DNA of 64,000 nucleotides from Planctomycetota bacterium (GCA_004376375.1 SOJX01000136.1:1-64000); one strand, 5' to 3'. Numbered from the stretch's first letter, positions 26,150 to 34,745 are shown. Numbers and translations are program-made. Notes: generated from the letters alone by a model not told the origin.

Positions 26150-26178
26150 TTCACACAAGGCCGCACTTTTGGTATATT
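26150..26178 (+). promoter_or_regulatory. Predicted promoter for the 26210 gene
   Basis: TTCACA (26150-26155), 17-bp spacer, TATATT (26173-26178); leader about 25 nt. Confidence 0.5.
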
Positions 26179-26209
26179 CAGCAGGAAGGATATCTGAAAA
26201 GGGTACACC

Positions 26210-26692
26210 ATGGATCAGGAGCAGGGACAATACGCCAATCTTCTATTCGGCGAAATCGCCGTCCGCCTCGGCTACTGTACGCAGGCGGACATCGACAAGG
26301 TTATCGAGCTTCAGCTGCAGGCCAGTTCCATCGGCCGTGAATTCTTTTTCGGCGACCTCCTCTACAAGCAGGGCATACTGACAAAGGAGCAGGTCGAGGG
26401 AATCATCGCCGAGCAGAAATATGAAATGGAACGCCAGGAGGAACTCCTTTTCGGCCGGCTGGCGATGACGAACACGGAAGTCACCCAGGCCGACATCGAC
26501 GCCGCACTCGAGGAACAGAAGCGCCTCCGCGGCGAAGAAAAAGAAACCCCCAAAATCGGTGAAATCCTCATCAGTGCGGGGAAACTGACCGAGCAGGAGT
26601 GTCAGGCGCTCCTGAAAACCCAGGCCAGGCTGCGCGACCCCAAAGCCTGGTGGAGCAGCGTCGAAGACCAGTCCCGCGAGAAAGAGCACTAA
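26210..26692 (+). CDS. Repeat protein with GspE-N/MshEN-like helical motifs
   Basis: A 160-residue acidic cytoplasmic protein built of three copies of one motif: FGEIAVRLGYCTQADIDKVIE, FGDLLYKQGILTKEQVEGII and IGEILISAGKLTEQECQALL (shown without flanks), each followed by a Gln-rich helix. This pattern (small-G-x-hydrophobic...G.lt..q...al..Q) is the one found in N-terminal domains of type II secretion/pilus ATPases and in stand-alone planctomycete proteins. No ATPase part is present. A similar unit precedes the zinc ribbon of the kinase at 16762, hinting at a shared interaction module. Exact role unknown. Confidence 0.7.
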   Translation: MDQEQGQYANLLFGEIAVRLGYCTQADIDKVIELQLQASSIGREFFFGDLLYKQGILTKEQVEGIIAEQKYEMERQEELLFGRLAMTNTEVTQADIDAALEEQKRLRGEEKETPKIGEILISAGKLTEQECQALLKTQARLRDPKAWWSSVEDQSREKEH

Positions 26693-26841
26693 ACAATCCG
26701 ATTCTGCCGGATAATTATCTTTAATCCCCAGGCATATTATCCGATAATCTTTCCACACAGATTCCCTAATTAATTCTTGCCATTAAACCCAGCTTTGCTA
26801 AAATCGTTTTTCCTCATAGTCATGCTTGCCGGGAGACAACC

Positions 26842-27675
26842 ATGCATGAAATAACTTACAGGGAAGTAATCACGCCCGACGTTTTCCTTCTGAAAATCAA
26901 AGCGCCCGTTATCGCCAGGAAGCGCAAGGCCGGGCAATTCGTTATCTACCGCCTCCACGAGAAAAGCGAGCGCATACCGCTTACCCTCGCCGACGCCGAC
27001 CCCGACGAGGGCACGATAACCCTGCTATTCCAGGCGGTCGGAAAGTCCACGATGGAACTGGGCACGAAAAAAGCCGGCGATCAAATCCTCGACGTCGTCG
27101 GCCCGCTCGGAAAACCGACGCACCTCGAGAACTTCGGCACCGTCGTGTGCATAGGCGGGGGCATCGGCGTCGCGCCGCTGTACCCCATCGTGCAGGCGAT
27201 GAAAGACGCCGGCAACAACGTCGTCACGATAATCGGCGCGCGCACGAAAGACCTGCTCATACTCGAAGACATGGTGAAGGCGGCCTCGAGCGAGCTCCAT
27301 ATCTGCACCGACGACGGCTCCTACTGCGAGAAGGGTTTCGTGACCGACCGGCTGAAGCACCTCGTCGAGCAGGGCGTAAAGCCCGATCTCTGCGTCGCCA
27401 TCGGGCCGGTCGTGATGATGCGCGCGGTCTGCAACATGACCCGGGAATTCAACATCCCGACGGTGGTCTCGCTCAACCCGATAATGGTCGACGGGACGGG
27501 CATGTGCGGCGCGTGCCGCGTCACCGTCGGCGGCAAGACGAAATTCGCCTGCGTCGACGGCCCGGAGTTCGACGGGCACCAGGTCGATTTCGACGAGCTG
27601 ATAAAACGCCAGGCCGCGTACCTCGCGGAAGAAAAAACGGCCCGCGAAAAATGGACCTGCGAATCCGGGCAATAA
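26842..27675 (+). CDS. nfnA: NfnA-type FAD/NAD-binding ferredoxin:NADP oxidoreductase small subunit
   Basis: A 277-residue flavoprotein of the sulfide/dihydroorotate-dehydrogenase-like reductase family. The FAD domain is at about 1-100, the NAD site CIGGGIGVAPLYP at about 103-115. A C-terminal cysteine cluster (GMCGACRV ... FACVDGPEFDGH) binds a [2Fe-2S] centre. With the flavoprotein encoded 180 bp downstream it forms the electron-bifurcating NADH-dependent ferredoxin:NADP oxidoreductase, or a close relative used as a glutamate-synthase small-subunit partner or sulfide dehydrogenase (SudAB). The pairing and order A-B fit NfnAB. Its length matches the family. ATG 26842 is preceded by GGGAG. 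Confidence 0.85.
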   Translation: MHEITYREVITPDVFLLKIKAPVIARKRKAGQFVIYRLHEKSERIPLTLADADPDEGTITLLFQAVGKSTMELGTKKAGDQILDVVGPLGKPTHLENFGTVVCIGGGIGVAPLYPIVQAMKDAGNNVVTIIGARTKDLLILEDMVKAASSELHICTDDGSYCEKGFVTDRLKHLVEQGVKPDLCVAIGPVVMMRAVCNMTREFNIPTVVSLNPIMVDGTGMCGACRVTVGGKTKFACVDGPEFDGHQVDFDELIKRQAAYLAEEKTAREKWTCESGQ

Positions 27676-27855
27676 GGGATATGGAATACGGGATAAGGGA
27701 TAAGGAAATAAGAATATATATTTAGCGGCCGCGCTTGCGCGGCGTTAAATAAAATTCGTTTAGCGGGCGAGCGCGGCCGGCGTGGTCTGCTCGCCGGGTC
27801 TTCGGGAAAAAGAAAACGGCAGAAGTAATACACGACACAAACGAAGGACAGCAAC

Positions 27856-29307
27856 ATGGATGAAAAGAAAAAATCAAAAGGCCTGCCGAAAAAGGAAAGG
27901 ATGAAGATACCGCGCACTCCGATGCCGGAGCAGGACCCGAAGGAGCGAAGCCGTAATTTCAGCGAAGTGCCCCTCGGCTATACTCCCGAAATGGCGATCA
28001 AAGAGGCAACGCGCTGCCTCGAGTGCAAGAAGCCGAAGTGCATAATCGGCTGCCCCGTCGAGGTCAAGATTCCCGAGTTCATCGGCCTCATCGCCGAGGG
28101 CAAGTTTATCGAGGCCGCGTGGACGCTGAAGGAAACCAACGCGCTCCCGGCCGTTTGCGGCCGCGTATGTCCGCAGGAAACCCAGTGCGAAATAACGTGC
28201 GTTACCGGAAAAAAAAGCAAGCCGGTCGCCATCGGACGCCTGGAAAGATTCGCGGCCGACTACGAGCGCGCGCAGGGAAAAATGCAGATACCCGAAATAG
28301 CGCCTCCGACCGGGAAGCGGGTCGCGATGGTCGGATGCGGGCCGGCCGGCCTGACATGTGCCGGCGACCTCATCAAGCTCGGCCACGAGGTCCATATTTT
28401 CGAGGCGCTCCACGCGCCCGGCGGCGTGCTGGTCTACGGAATCCCCGAGTTCCGCCTGCCCAAGGCAATCGTAAACGCAGAAGTCGACTACCTCATCGCC
28501 TGCGGCATGAAACTGCACCTGAACACGATTATCGGAAAAATGTACACCGTCCACGAGCTGATGGAAGAAGAGAACTTCGACGCGATATTCATCGGCACGG
28601 GCGCGGGCGCGCCCGCGTTCATGAGGATACCGGGCGAGAACTTCGCCAACATATATTCCGCCAACGAATGGCTCACGCGCATCAATCTTATGCGCGCATA
28701 CGAGTTCCCGGCCTGCGACACCCCGATCCACAGGGGCAAGATTATCTGCACTATCGGCGGCGGCAACGTGGCGATGGACTCGGCCCGTACCGCGCTCCGC
28801 CTCGGCGCGGAGCACTCAATCGTCGTCTACCGCCGCACGCGCAAGGAAATGCCGGCGCGTGACGAGGAAATCCACCACGCCAAGGAGGAAGGGGTCGAGT
28901 TCCATTTCCTGACCGCACCGCTCGAGTATTCCGCCGACGACGAGGGCAAAGTCACGGAAATGCGCTGCATCCGGATGGAGCTCGGCGAGCCGGACGCTTC
29001 CGGCCGGCGCAGACCCTTGCCGATTGAAGGCTCGGAGTTCACCATTGAGTGCGATACGGTCGTGGTTGCGATCGGCAACCTCGCCAACCCGATAGTGCCC
29101 GATACCACGCCCGGCCTCAAGCTCAACAAGTGGGGCAATATCGACGCCGACAGGGAAACCGGCGCGACCTCGATCCCCGGCGTCTACGCGGGCGGCGATA
29201 TAGTAACCGGCGCGGCCACGGTCATCGAGGCGATGGGCGCGGGCAAAGTCGCGGCACGCGCGATGCACGAATACCTGACCAAGTCCGAAACCGCAGCAAC
29301 CACTTGA
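27856..29307 (+). CDS. nfnB: NfnB/GltA-type NADPH flavoprotein, large subunit
   Basis: A 483-residue NADPH-dependent flavoprotein of the glutamate-synthase small-subunit family. The N-terminal ferredoxin-like domain carries cysteines for two [4Fe-4S] clusters (CLECKKPKCIIGC, CGRVCPQETQCEITC). FAD-binding GCGPAGLTCAG lies at about 158-168, the NADPH site TIGGGNVAMDSARTALRLGA near 296-315, and the C-terminal FAD motif GDIVTGAATVIEAMGAGK near 448-465. In the Nfn complex this subunit holds the bifurcating FAD and reduces NADP with electrons from NADH and ferredoxin. It follows nfnA after a spacer containing short repeats. A homotetrameric glutamate synthase role is the main alternative. Confidence 0.87.
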   Translation: MDEKKKSKGLPKKERMKIPRTPMPEQDPKERSRNFSEVPLGYTPEMAIKEATRCLECKKPKCIIGCPVEVKIPEFIGLIAEGKFIEAAWTLKETNALPAVCGRVCPQETQCEITCVTGKKSKPVAIGRLERFAADYERAQGKMQIPEIAPPTGKRVAMVGCGPAGLTCAGDLIKLGHEVHIFEALHAPGGVLVYGIPEFRLPKAIVNAEVDYLIACGMKLHLNTIIGKMYTVHELMEEENFDAIFIGTGAGAPAFMRIPGENFANIYSANEWLTRINLMRAYEFPACDTPIHRGKIICTIGGGNVAMDSARTALRLGAEHSIVVYRRTRKEMPARDEEIHHAKEEGVEFHFLTAPLEYSADDEGKVTEMRCIRMELGEPDASGRRRPLPIEGSEFTIECDTVVVAIGNLANPIVPDTTPGLKLNKWGNIDADRETGATSIPGVYAGGDIVTGAATVIEAMGAGKVAARAMHEYLTKSETAATT

Positions 29308-29316
29308 GCAACTGAG

Positions 29317-29350
29317 AAATCGAAAATCGAAAATCGTAAATCGAAAATCC
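29317..29350. repeat. TCGAAAA heptad repeat at a gene start
   Basis: Four imperfect TCGAAAA/TCGTAAA units directly behind the nfnB stop and running into the signal-peptide codons of the next gene. The same unit occurs at 24240-24268. Confidence 0.75.
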
Positions 29351-30492
29351 ATTTAATCTTCCTGCTGCTCCTGCCGGCAGCCTCAATCGGCTGCACGTTC
29401 ATCGGCAGGATTTTCTACGGCCCGGACTACGGCCCTCCACGGTTCATCAAGGGACCGTACATTCAAAACGTAACGCAGAATTCCGTTGTAATAATGTGGG
29501 AAGCGACGGACCGGGAGAACGCTTCGGTAATCATCAGCGGTCCGGGGCTGGAAAAAGAAATTGCCGCACATGAGACGGGTCCGCGAAAACGACTATTCAT
29601 TGCCCGCCTGTCCGGGCTTGAAACGGCATCAAATTATCAGTATACGGTCAGGTCCGGCGCGCTTACGGCCGGGCCGTTTTCTTTCCGCACGGCGCCGCCG
29701 CCCGGCGCCGGGTTTCGGATGGTTGTCTACGGCGATACGCGGAACGCTCCCGCCAGCCACCTGAAAGTCATCAAGGGAATCATCGCGTCGAAACCGGAGT
29801 TCGTTATCCACACAGGCGATTACCTGAACCACGGCGACGACACCCGGGCATGGAACCGCGATTTCTTCGAACCGGCCGCGGAGCTTATAAAATCGACACC
29901 AGTCTTCCCCGCGCACGGAAACCACGAGGAATACGCGAAAGAATATTTCGGCTATTTCTCCACACCTCCCGGCGGACGGCCGTTATGCGATTCCGGGACT
30001 GCGGCCCAGTGGTATACATTCAAATGGGGGTGCGCGCGGATAATCGTGCTTGACTCATGCGACGATACTCACGACGAGCAGTGGGATTTCTTCCGCGAAG
30101 CGGCCGCGAAAAAGGATTACTCGTGGCTTTTCGTCGCCATGCACCACCCGCCCTACTCGTCCGGCAATTACCGGGCCCAGCTGGCCAAGTACGAGAAGCT
30201 GGTGCCGATGTTCGAGGAAGCGGGCGTCGACATGCTCTTCTGCGGGCACGACCACAATTACGAGCGGCTCGACAAGGACGGCCTTCCGGTAATAATCGCC
30301 GGCGGCGGGGGCGCGCACCCGTACGACATTCACAAGCTCGGCGTGCCGCACAAGTATTCAAAAGTCCGCCATACCGGTTTGAGTTTCGTTGTATGCGATG
30401 TAACGCCGACGGAAGTGGTTATGAAAACAAAAAGGCCGGACGGGACGGTTATCGACGGGATTACGCTGAAAAAAAACAAATTGCCGCAATAG
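29347..30492 (+). CDS. Purple-acid-phosphatase-like metallophosphoesterase lipoprotein; start codon unclear
   Basis: Translation in frame from 29347 gives a lipoprotein signal peptide (IHLIFLLLLPAASIGC), a purple-acid-phosphatase N-terminal fibronectin-like domain (FIKGPYIQNV...VVIMWEA) and a metallophosphoesterase domain: GDTRNA, HTGDYLNHG, AHGNHEEY, MHHPPYS, CGHDHNYER. All metal ligands are present, so the domain looks active as an exported phosphatase. However, between the nfnB stop (29305-29307, same frame) and the first ATG at 29494 there is no ATG, GTG or TTG in frame. Starting at 29494 would cut off the signal and half the first domain. Either an ATC/CTG start is used, or the heptad repeat at 29317-29350 has displaced the original start. 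The 5' boundary given here is therefore a guess. Confidence 0.75.
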   Translation: MHLIFLLLLPAASIGCTFIGRIFYGPDYGPPRFIKGPYIQNVTQNSVVIMWEATDRENASVIISGPGLEKEIAAHETGPRKRLFIARLSGLETASNYQYTVRSGALTAGPFSFRTAPPPGAGFRMVVYGDTRNAPASHLKVIKGIIASKPEFVIHTGDYLNHGDDTRAWNRDFFEPAAELIKSTPVFPAHGNHEEYAKEYFGYFSTPPGGRPLCDSGTAAQWYTFKWGCARIIVLDSCDDTHDEQWDFFREAAAKKDYSWLFVAMHHPPYSSGNYRAQLAKYEKLVPMFEEAGVDMLFCGHDHNYERLDKDGLPVIIAGGGGAHPYDIHKLGVPHKYSKVRHTGLSFVVCDVTPTEVVMKTKRPDGTVIDGITLKKNKLPQ

Positions 30493-30754
30493 AAAAGAAT
30501 AAGCGCCGAAAGTCAGTATACCCCTTCCAAAAAAAGGCCGGGGCAAGCGGATTGACCGGATTAAGGGAGCTGGAAAAAGAACCGGTTTCAGCATCTTTCC
30601 TTCACGCGAACTGCTATGAAACTCCAACAGCAAATAATATAACTTTCAAACGCATCTCATCTTTCCTGCCGAAACCATGACGATGATCTTTTAACCAACC
30701 TGTCAATCCGCTTGCAACTCCGGCCTCAATAACTATCACGCGATACACGCAAAA
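30493..30754. other. Intergenic, no recognised feature
   Basis: About 260 bp between two convergent genes. I see no gene and no clear terminator; an open frame crossing it is a frame-shifted shadow of the phosphatase gene. Confidence 0.3.
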
Positions 30755-31222
30755 CTATTCCCGACCGTTATCCTCAACCGGCTCATTTGCCGGCTTTTTC
30801 TCGAGCGCTTTCATCTTATCCGTATCCGCCGCCAGCATTACAAAACCGCAACGGGGGCACGCCTTCGCCTCGACCTCGACCATCGGCTCCTTGAGCGTAA
30901 AGAATTTAACTTTCGCCGGCCTGAAATAAACACGCCCCGTCGAAGAGAGCTTCCCGGGAGTGAGTTCCGCGTGGCCGCAACTCGGGCATGAATCTTTAAT
31001 CATCTTCGCTTCTTTAAAACTCACATGTTTCTGAACAACTTTTTCCAAATCTTCCTCCTTGAATCTGGTGCTGTCGCCAATTTTATAAAACGTAATCGAG
31101 CCTTCCCTCATCCAGCGGTAAATCGTCTGCTCGCTGACATCCAGGTATTTGCACGCCTCCTTTATGGTGAGCCACCTGCTTTCCTCCGCACCTGTATTCT
31201 CGCTCATAAGCTCCTCTGCCAT
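30755..31222 (-). CDS. Excisionase/MerR-like HTH protein with zinc ribbon
   Basis: A 155-residue DNA-binding protein. A helix-turn-helix of the excisionase (HTH_17) family spans about 15-65: WLTIKEACKYLDVSEQTIYRW, then EGSITFYKIGDSTRFKEEDLE (pattern given in parts). A zinc ribbon with CPSCGH and CPRCGF lies at about 82-135. ATG 31222 has AGGAG about 8 nt upstream; the in-frame ATG at 31267 lies at the -10 box of the predicted promoter and cannot be on the message. The promoter contains three decamer repeats, likely autoregulatory operators. The zinc ribbon with a short basic strand suggests a regulator rather than a phage excisionase; no element is evident around it. Confidence 0.75.
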   Translation of the reverse strand: MAEELMSENTGAEESRWLTIKEACKYLDVSEQTIYRWMREGSITFYKIGDSTRFKEEDLEKVVQKHVSFKEAKMIKDSCPSCGHAELTPGKLSSTGRVYFRPAKVKFFTLKEPMVEVEAKACPRCGFVMLAADTDKMKALEKKPANEPVEDNGRE

Positions 31223-31253
31223 CCCATATACTCCTATTTGGTTCCGTATTATA

Positions 31254-31283
31254 TCTTTTACTATCATATACTACTATATACTA
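31254..31283 (-). promoter_or_regulatory. Three decamer repeats, candidate operator
   Basis: On the minus strand three units in step of exactly 10 bp: TAGTATATAG (31283-31274), TAGTATATGA (31273-31264), TAGTAAAAGA (31263-31254). They cover the spacer, -10 box and start region of the regulator's promoter, so bound protein would block transcription. Confidence 0.6.
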
Positions 31284-31296
31284 CCAATATTGTCAA
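31268..31296 (-). promoter_or_regulatory. Sigma70 promoter of the HTH/zinc-ribbon gene
   Basis: On the minus strand TTGACA (31296-31291), 17-bp spacer, TAGTAT (31273-31268). The start near 31261 gives a leader of about 39 nt, and excludes the ATG at 31267 as start codon. Confidence 0.65.
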
Positions 31297-31379
31297 GGAC
31301 AGCGGCTAATTTCCAGCCTTGTGTTGGTATAACTTATATGATATCAGGGGATTACGGCAAAAGAAAATTTCAGCGAAAT

Positions 31380-32570
31380 TCAATCATCCATTTCTTCTTC
31401 GTGGTGGTGTCGGTCAACTTCTCCGCGCAGGACCTTATTAAGATAGTCTTCGAAGTTCAGCAAAGTCTTATCCATTATTGAATCCGGCTCGACTTCCATA
31501 CGGTATTTCTCCACGTCGGCAAGCAGCTTTTTAATATCCGCGTCATGGTGTGCGGCAAGCGATCCCGCCGCGTTCTGTCTTACTATAAACGGCATCGAAT
31601 CATCTTTCAAAACCTTAAAGAGCTCATCATAACTCTGCTCGGGGTCGTACTTGCCCAGGGCGAGCGCGGCGTCGACGCGCACCCTTGTATCGGTATTCGA
31701 GTGAATGGTTTTAAGGAGCTTATCAAACCCGCGCTTCGACCGGTAACGGCCGAGCATATGCATGACTTTTCCCCGCGGCTCGATTTCGGTTTCGATCGCA
31801 TAATACTCAATGGCCGGCCCGGTCACGTCTACTTTTGCAATCGTCCCCGCGGCGTGAAGGATTAACGTCCTGAGGTGCGGATCAGGCTCCTCTTCGGTCA
31901 GTTTGAACAGCCGCGGGACGGCCGCTGGATCCCCGATTTTTGCAACCTTTTCGAGGAGGCCCTCGCGCCCGAGGTTATCCGAATTCCCGTATTCCTTAAG
32001 CAGGTCTTCGACCGACCATGTCTTCAGGACAAGTTCAAAAAACTCTTTCTGAACGCCGTCCACTTTCCGCCTGGCCGCGGCGATAATCACCTCTTCTCCG
32101 AGTTTGGGAGTAAATTCCGCGCCCGCTTTCGGCAGCTCATACGAAAACGTCGAAACCGGCTCATCGGTAACGAATTGCCCGCCGAAGCCGCGACCGTCCT
32201 TGTCCAGGGCGACTACGCAGATAACGCCCGCGTTTACCGGCGCCGAAGGCTTGACCATTACGGTGATCTCGCAGGAAGGCGGCCTGACTTCAAGGCGGGA
32301 GCCGCCGAATTTCGATTTGGAGTTGCGGAATATTATATCCCCGATCGCCTGGGTGGTGGGAAACTCGATTGACAGCTTATACACCGCATCCTGATTCGGG
32401 CCGGGCTCGCCTTCCAGCTTGTACTCGATTATTCTGGCAACAACTTTTCCGACCTCTACTTCGGCAGGGACCGCATTCCCGGAATCGTTTTTCTTTTCTT
32501 CGCCGCACGAGCACGAGGAAAACCCGAAGACCAGGAACGCCAGCACTGCAAGAAAACATAACCGGGCCAT
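31380..32570 (-). CDS. HEAT-repeat lipoprotein
   Basis: A 396-residue lipoprotein with lipobox FSSC (Cys20). Residues about 45-180 form a beta-rich domain that looks cohesin/BACON-like (KLSIEFPTTQ, GVICVVALDKDGRG) but is not assigned with confidence. From about 200 there are HEAT/PBS-lyase repeats (GDPAAVPRLFKL, DTRVRVDAALALGKYD, MPFIVRQNAAGSLAAH). The C-terminus is His- and acid-rich (HHHEEEMDD). I chose ATG 32570 because GGAG lies 7 nt upstream and it starts the signal peptide; 32597 is a longer alternative. Periplasmic scaffold or sensor role is likely; function unknown. Confidence 0.75.
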   Translation of the reverse strand: MARLCFLAVLAFLVFGFSSCSCGEEKKNDSGNAVPAEVEVGKVVARIIEYKLEGEPGPNQDAVYKLSIEFPTTQAIGDIIFRNSKSKFGGSRLEVRPPSCEITVMVKPSAPVNAGVICVVALDKDGRGFGGQFVTDEPVSTFSYELPKAGAEFTPKLGEEVIIAAARRKVDGVQKEFFELVLKTWSVEDLLKEYGNSDNLGREGLLEKVAKIGDPAAVPRLFKLTEEEPDPHLRTLILHAAGTIAKVDVTGPAIEYYAIETEIEPRGKVMHMLGRYRSKRGFDKLLKTIHSNTDTRVRVDAALALGKYDPEQSYDELFKVLKDDSMPFIVRQNAAGSLAAHHDADIKKLLADVEKYRMEVEPDSIMDKTLLNFEDYLNKVLRGEVDRHHHEEEMDD

Positions 32571-32717
32571 CAATTCCGCTCCTTTGTTATTTTGCATTCT
32601 AAATTATGTGCTTCCGTTCGGGTTTTTTCAAGCCGAATCCACGTCACATTGTAATACCGCCGCTTCGGGGGTTTTCCGGTAGGATATACCTCCCTGCCCG
32701 CCGCCGCAACGCCTTCT

Positions 32718-32745
32718 GTAGGGGCAAGGCATGCCTTGCCCCTAC
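32718..32745. repeat. 28-bp GTAGGGGC...GCCCCTAC palindrome
   Basis: Perfect 28-bp palindrome (GTAGGGGCAAGGCA and its reverse complement), same arms as 10185-10212 with a different centre. The surrounding 32571-32890 spacer also holds CTTCATACTTT-type short repeats (32770-32830) and no gene. Confidence 0.75.
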
Positions 32746-32890
32746 AACGCGCAGCAAGCTGCGCGGCTGACTCTTACTTCATCCTTCATACTTTACACTT
32801 CATACTTTCTTCCTTATCCCTTATTTTATATTTTACCCTCGAATCATCCCGGCCTGCCTGCTAAAATCCGCGAAAAGCAAGGGGGCGTAC

Positions 32891-34021
32891 TTGCCGGGAA
32901 TAAGCAACCGACTTCCGCTTATTATTATATTTCTGGTTCTCATCGCGCCGGCAGCCGGGTGCGCGGCGCCGCCGGATTTCCGACTCGCAGACGTCCCGCC
33001 CGAGCCCTCGCCGGGACCGGTAACCGGGGCGCCTGAAAAATCCCCCCCGCTCCCTCCTCTGGCTGAACCGGGCGCAAAACCCGAACCGTGCAGGCCTTCG
33101 CTCTGCTATCGGCCGCTGCCGATCGGCAGCCAGTCCCCTATCCAGCTCGTGCGCACAAGCCTTATCCCGGCCAGCCCCTATCTGCTCGAGCCGGGAAAGG
33201 CGAGGCTCAGGCTTTCGACGACGTGGGTAAACTTCTGGGGGTACAAGCGGTTTTCATACCTGCTTGACGGCGAAGTCCTCAATTCGACGGCAGGCGTCGA
33301 TTTCGGTCTTATGAACAGATTCGAGCTCGGCTTCAGCTGCAACTCGGTGCGGGTCGGCGGCGGCATCATGGACTCGTTTATCGAGCGTTTCCACAGGACC
33401 TTCCGCTTCGACGACTACGACCGTCCGGACTTTCCGCGCAATATGTTCGTGCTGGAATTTTACAACAAGCGTGGTGAAAGATACTTTTACAGCGGCGACG
33501 AGCGGACGCCCAAGGAGCGCCACCGGGGCGCGTCCGCCACGGCGAAATTGTGCCTCTGCAATGAAGTAAAATGGCTGCCCGAAACCGCGCTCTTCTTCAG
33601 CTACAAGCACGGGAGCATGCGCTCCCACATGCCCGAGGCCACGGATACGGACGATTACGGTTTCGGCGTGCTGGCGGGTAAGAAAATCGGCGACTGGACG
33701 CTGTACCTGAACCTCGCGGAGTTTCATTTCAGGGACAAACGCTTCGGCTCGGTGCGGCTCAGAAGCGTTCAGCGCAATCTTTTTCTCGGCGCCGAATACA
33801 GGATCAAGCCCTGCTTCTCCGTCCTGATGCAATTCCTCGGCACATCAAAAGCTGCGGTAAGTTTCTACGATTTCTCGAGGCCGACGACCGAAGGCATTCT
33901 CGGTCTGCGCTGGGCATTCGCCGAAGGCGCGGTCCTCGAATTCGGCCTGCTCGAAAACCTTTTCGAATACTTCAACTCGCCCGATATCGGCGCCCATCTC
34001 GGCCTGAGCGTGGAATTTTAA
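32891..34021 (+). CDS. Outer-membrane beta-barrel lipoprotein, DUF3187-like
   Basis: A 376-residue exported protein beginning at TTG 32891 with a GGGGG stretch upstream. The signal peptide has lipobox AAGC (Cys24), followed by a Pro-rich linker to about 75. The remainder resembles the DUF3187 barrel family: PLPIGSQSPIQL, then PGKARLRLSTTWVNFWGY, RFELGFSCNSVRVGGG and IERFHRTFRFDD (separate pieces). It ends with a strand terminating in Phe (LGLSVEF), the usual barrel signal. DUF3187 has no established function. The lipid anchor on a barrel-type protein is unusual; the Cys could instead be part of an ordinary signal peptide. Confidence 0.7.
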   Translation: MPGISNRLPLIIIFLVLIAPAAGCAAPPDFRLADVPPEPSPGPVTGAPEKSPPLPPLAEPGAKPEPCRPSLCYRPLPIGSQSPIQLVRTSLIPASPYLLEPGKARLRLSTTWVNFWGYKRFSYLLDGEVLNSTAGVDFGLMNRFELGFSCNSVRVGGGIMDSFIERFHRTFRFDDYDRPDFPRNMFVLEFYNKRGERYFYSGDERTPKERHRGASATAKLCLCNEVKWLPETALFFSYKHGSMRSHMPEATDTDDYGFGVLAGKKIGDWTLYLNLAEFHFRDKRFGSVRLRSVQRNLFLGAEYRIKPCFSVLMQFLGTSKAAVSFYDFSRPTTEGILGLRWAFAEGAVLEFGLLENLFEYFNSPDIGAHLGLSVEF

Positions 34022-34029
34022 CGCGGCAA

Positions 34030-34160
34030 ACGCCAAAAGTTTTAAGTCAAAAGTTTTAAGTTAAAAGTTCAAAGTTAGTAATTAAGAGACTATCTATTGA
34101 TTGCGGTGTTTTTCTTTTAATTCTTTAACTTTTTACTTTTTACTTTTTACTTTTAACTTT
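34030..34160. repeat. AAGTTTTA / ACTTTTT short repeats
   Basis: Left half: AAAAGTT-type units (34033-34075). Right half: ACTTTTT heptads (34125-34160), the reverse complement theme, so the spacer can fold back. It lies between two convergent genes and may act as a bidirectional terminator. Confidence 0.65.
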
Positions 34161-34167
34161 CGACGTT

Positions 34168-34569
34168 CTATGCCGCGTCGGCGTTGCTGTCATCCTCCGG
34201 CGCCTCTTCAGTAAAATCCGCGGGCGGCTCGATCGGTTTGGCCTCGGCTGCGGCAAGGATCTTTTCCATCGCTTCAAGGCCGCTGCGGTCTATAAGAACG
34301 TCGATAACGTTCAACGCAAACAGGCCCGCGAGCTCGATCTCGTCTTCAAGGTTGATGCGGGGCAGTTCGCGGCGCAGCAGCTCGAGGAAATGCTCTTTGC
34401 AGTAATAACCGCCCAGAACGGCCTCCTCATCTTCATTCTCGACCCGGATTTCCATAATGTGCTGATGCTCGCAGCCTTTGACCGCGCATTGCAGGAAATC
34501 GTTGCGGATTTCCATGTCCGCATAGACCGACAGATTCTCTGAAATAGCACGTAACTGTTTCTGAAGCAT
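34168..34569 (-). CDS. Small acidic protein with possible zinc knuckle
   Basis: A 133-residue cytoplasmic protein. Cys and His residues in CAVKGCEHQH and YYCKEHF (about 32-70) could bind one zinc. The rest is helical and acidic, with an Asp/Glu/Ala-rich tail. GAGAGGGGG precedes ATG 34569, the start chosen over 34584. No family is recognised. It is convergent with the barrel gene and divergent from the HEAT operon. Confidence 0.55.
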   Translation of the reverse strand: MLQKQLRAISENLSVYADMEIRNDFLQCAVKGCEHQHIMEIRVENEDEEAVLGGYYCKEHFLELLRRELPRINLEDEIELAGLFALNVIDVLIDRSGLEAMEKILAAAEAKPIEPPADFTEEAPEDDSNADAA

Positions 34570-34660
34570 GAGTCCCCCTCTCACCAGAACAGACCGAACG
34601 TAGGAAGGCAGAAATGAATTGACGCGATTATAGGCGGAAAACCAAGTTATGTCAAGGTCT

Positions 34661-34745
34661 TTATTAAATAAAGGTCTTTTCGTCCTTCGGTCCCTCGGTC
34701 TTCTGGTCTTAAGGACCGAAGGACCGCGAGACCGATGGACCGATG
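34661..34745. repeat. GGTCCTTC-type inverted repeat
   Basis: AAGGTCTTTATTAAATAAAGGTCTT then CGTCCTTCGGTCC, CTCGGTCTTC and, in the other orientation, GGACCGAAGGACCG, GAGACCGATGGACCGATG (words listed separately). It can form a long hairpin between two divergent genes. Related to 26074-26134 and 39527-39560. Confidence 0.65.

Noticed and set aside
26705-26745. Hairpin CGGATAAT/ATTATCCG as terminator
   Set aside because: About 20-nt loop, AT-rich stem and no T-run, so not a convincing rho-independent terminator.
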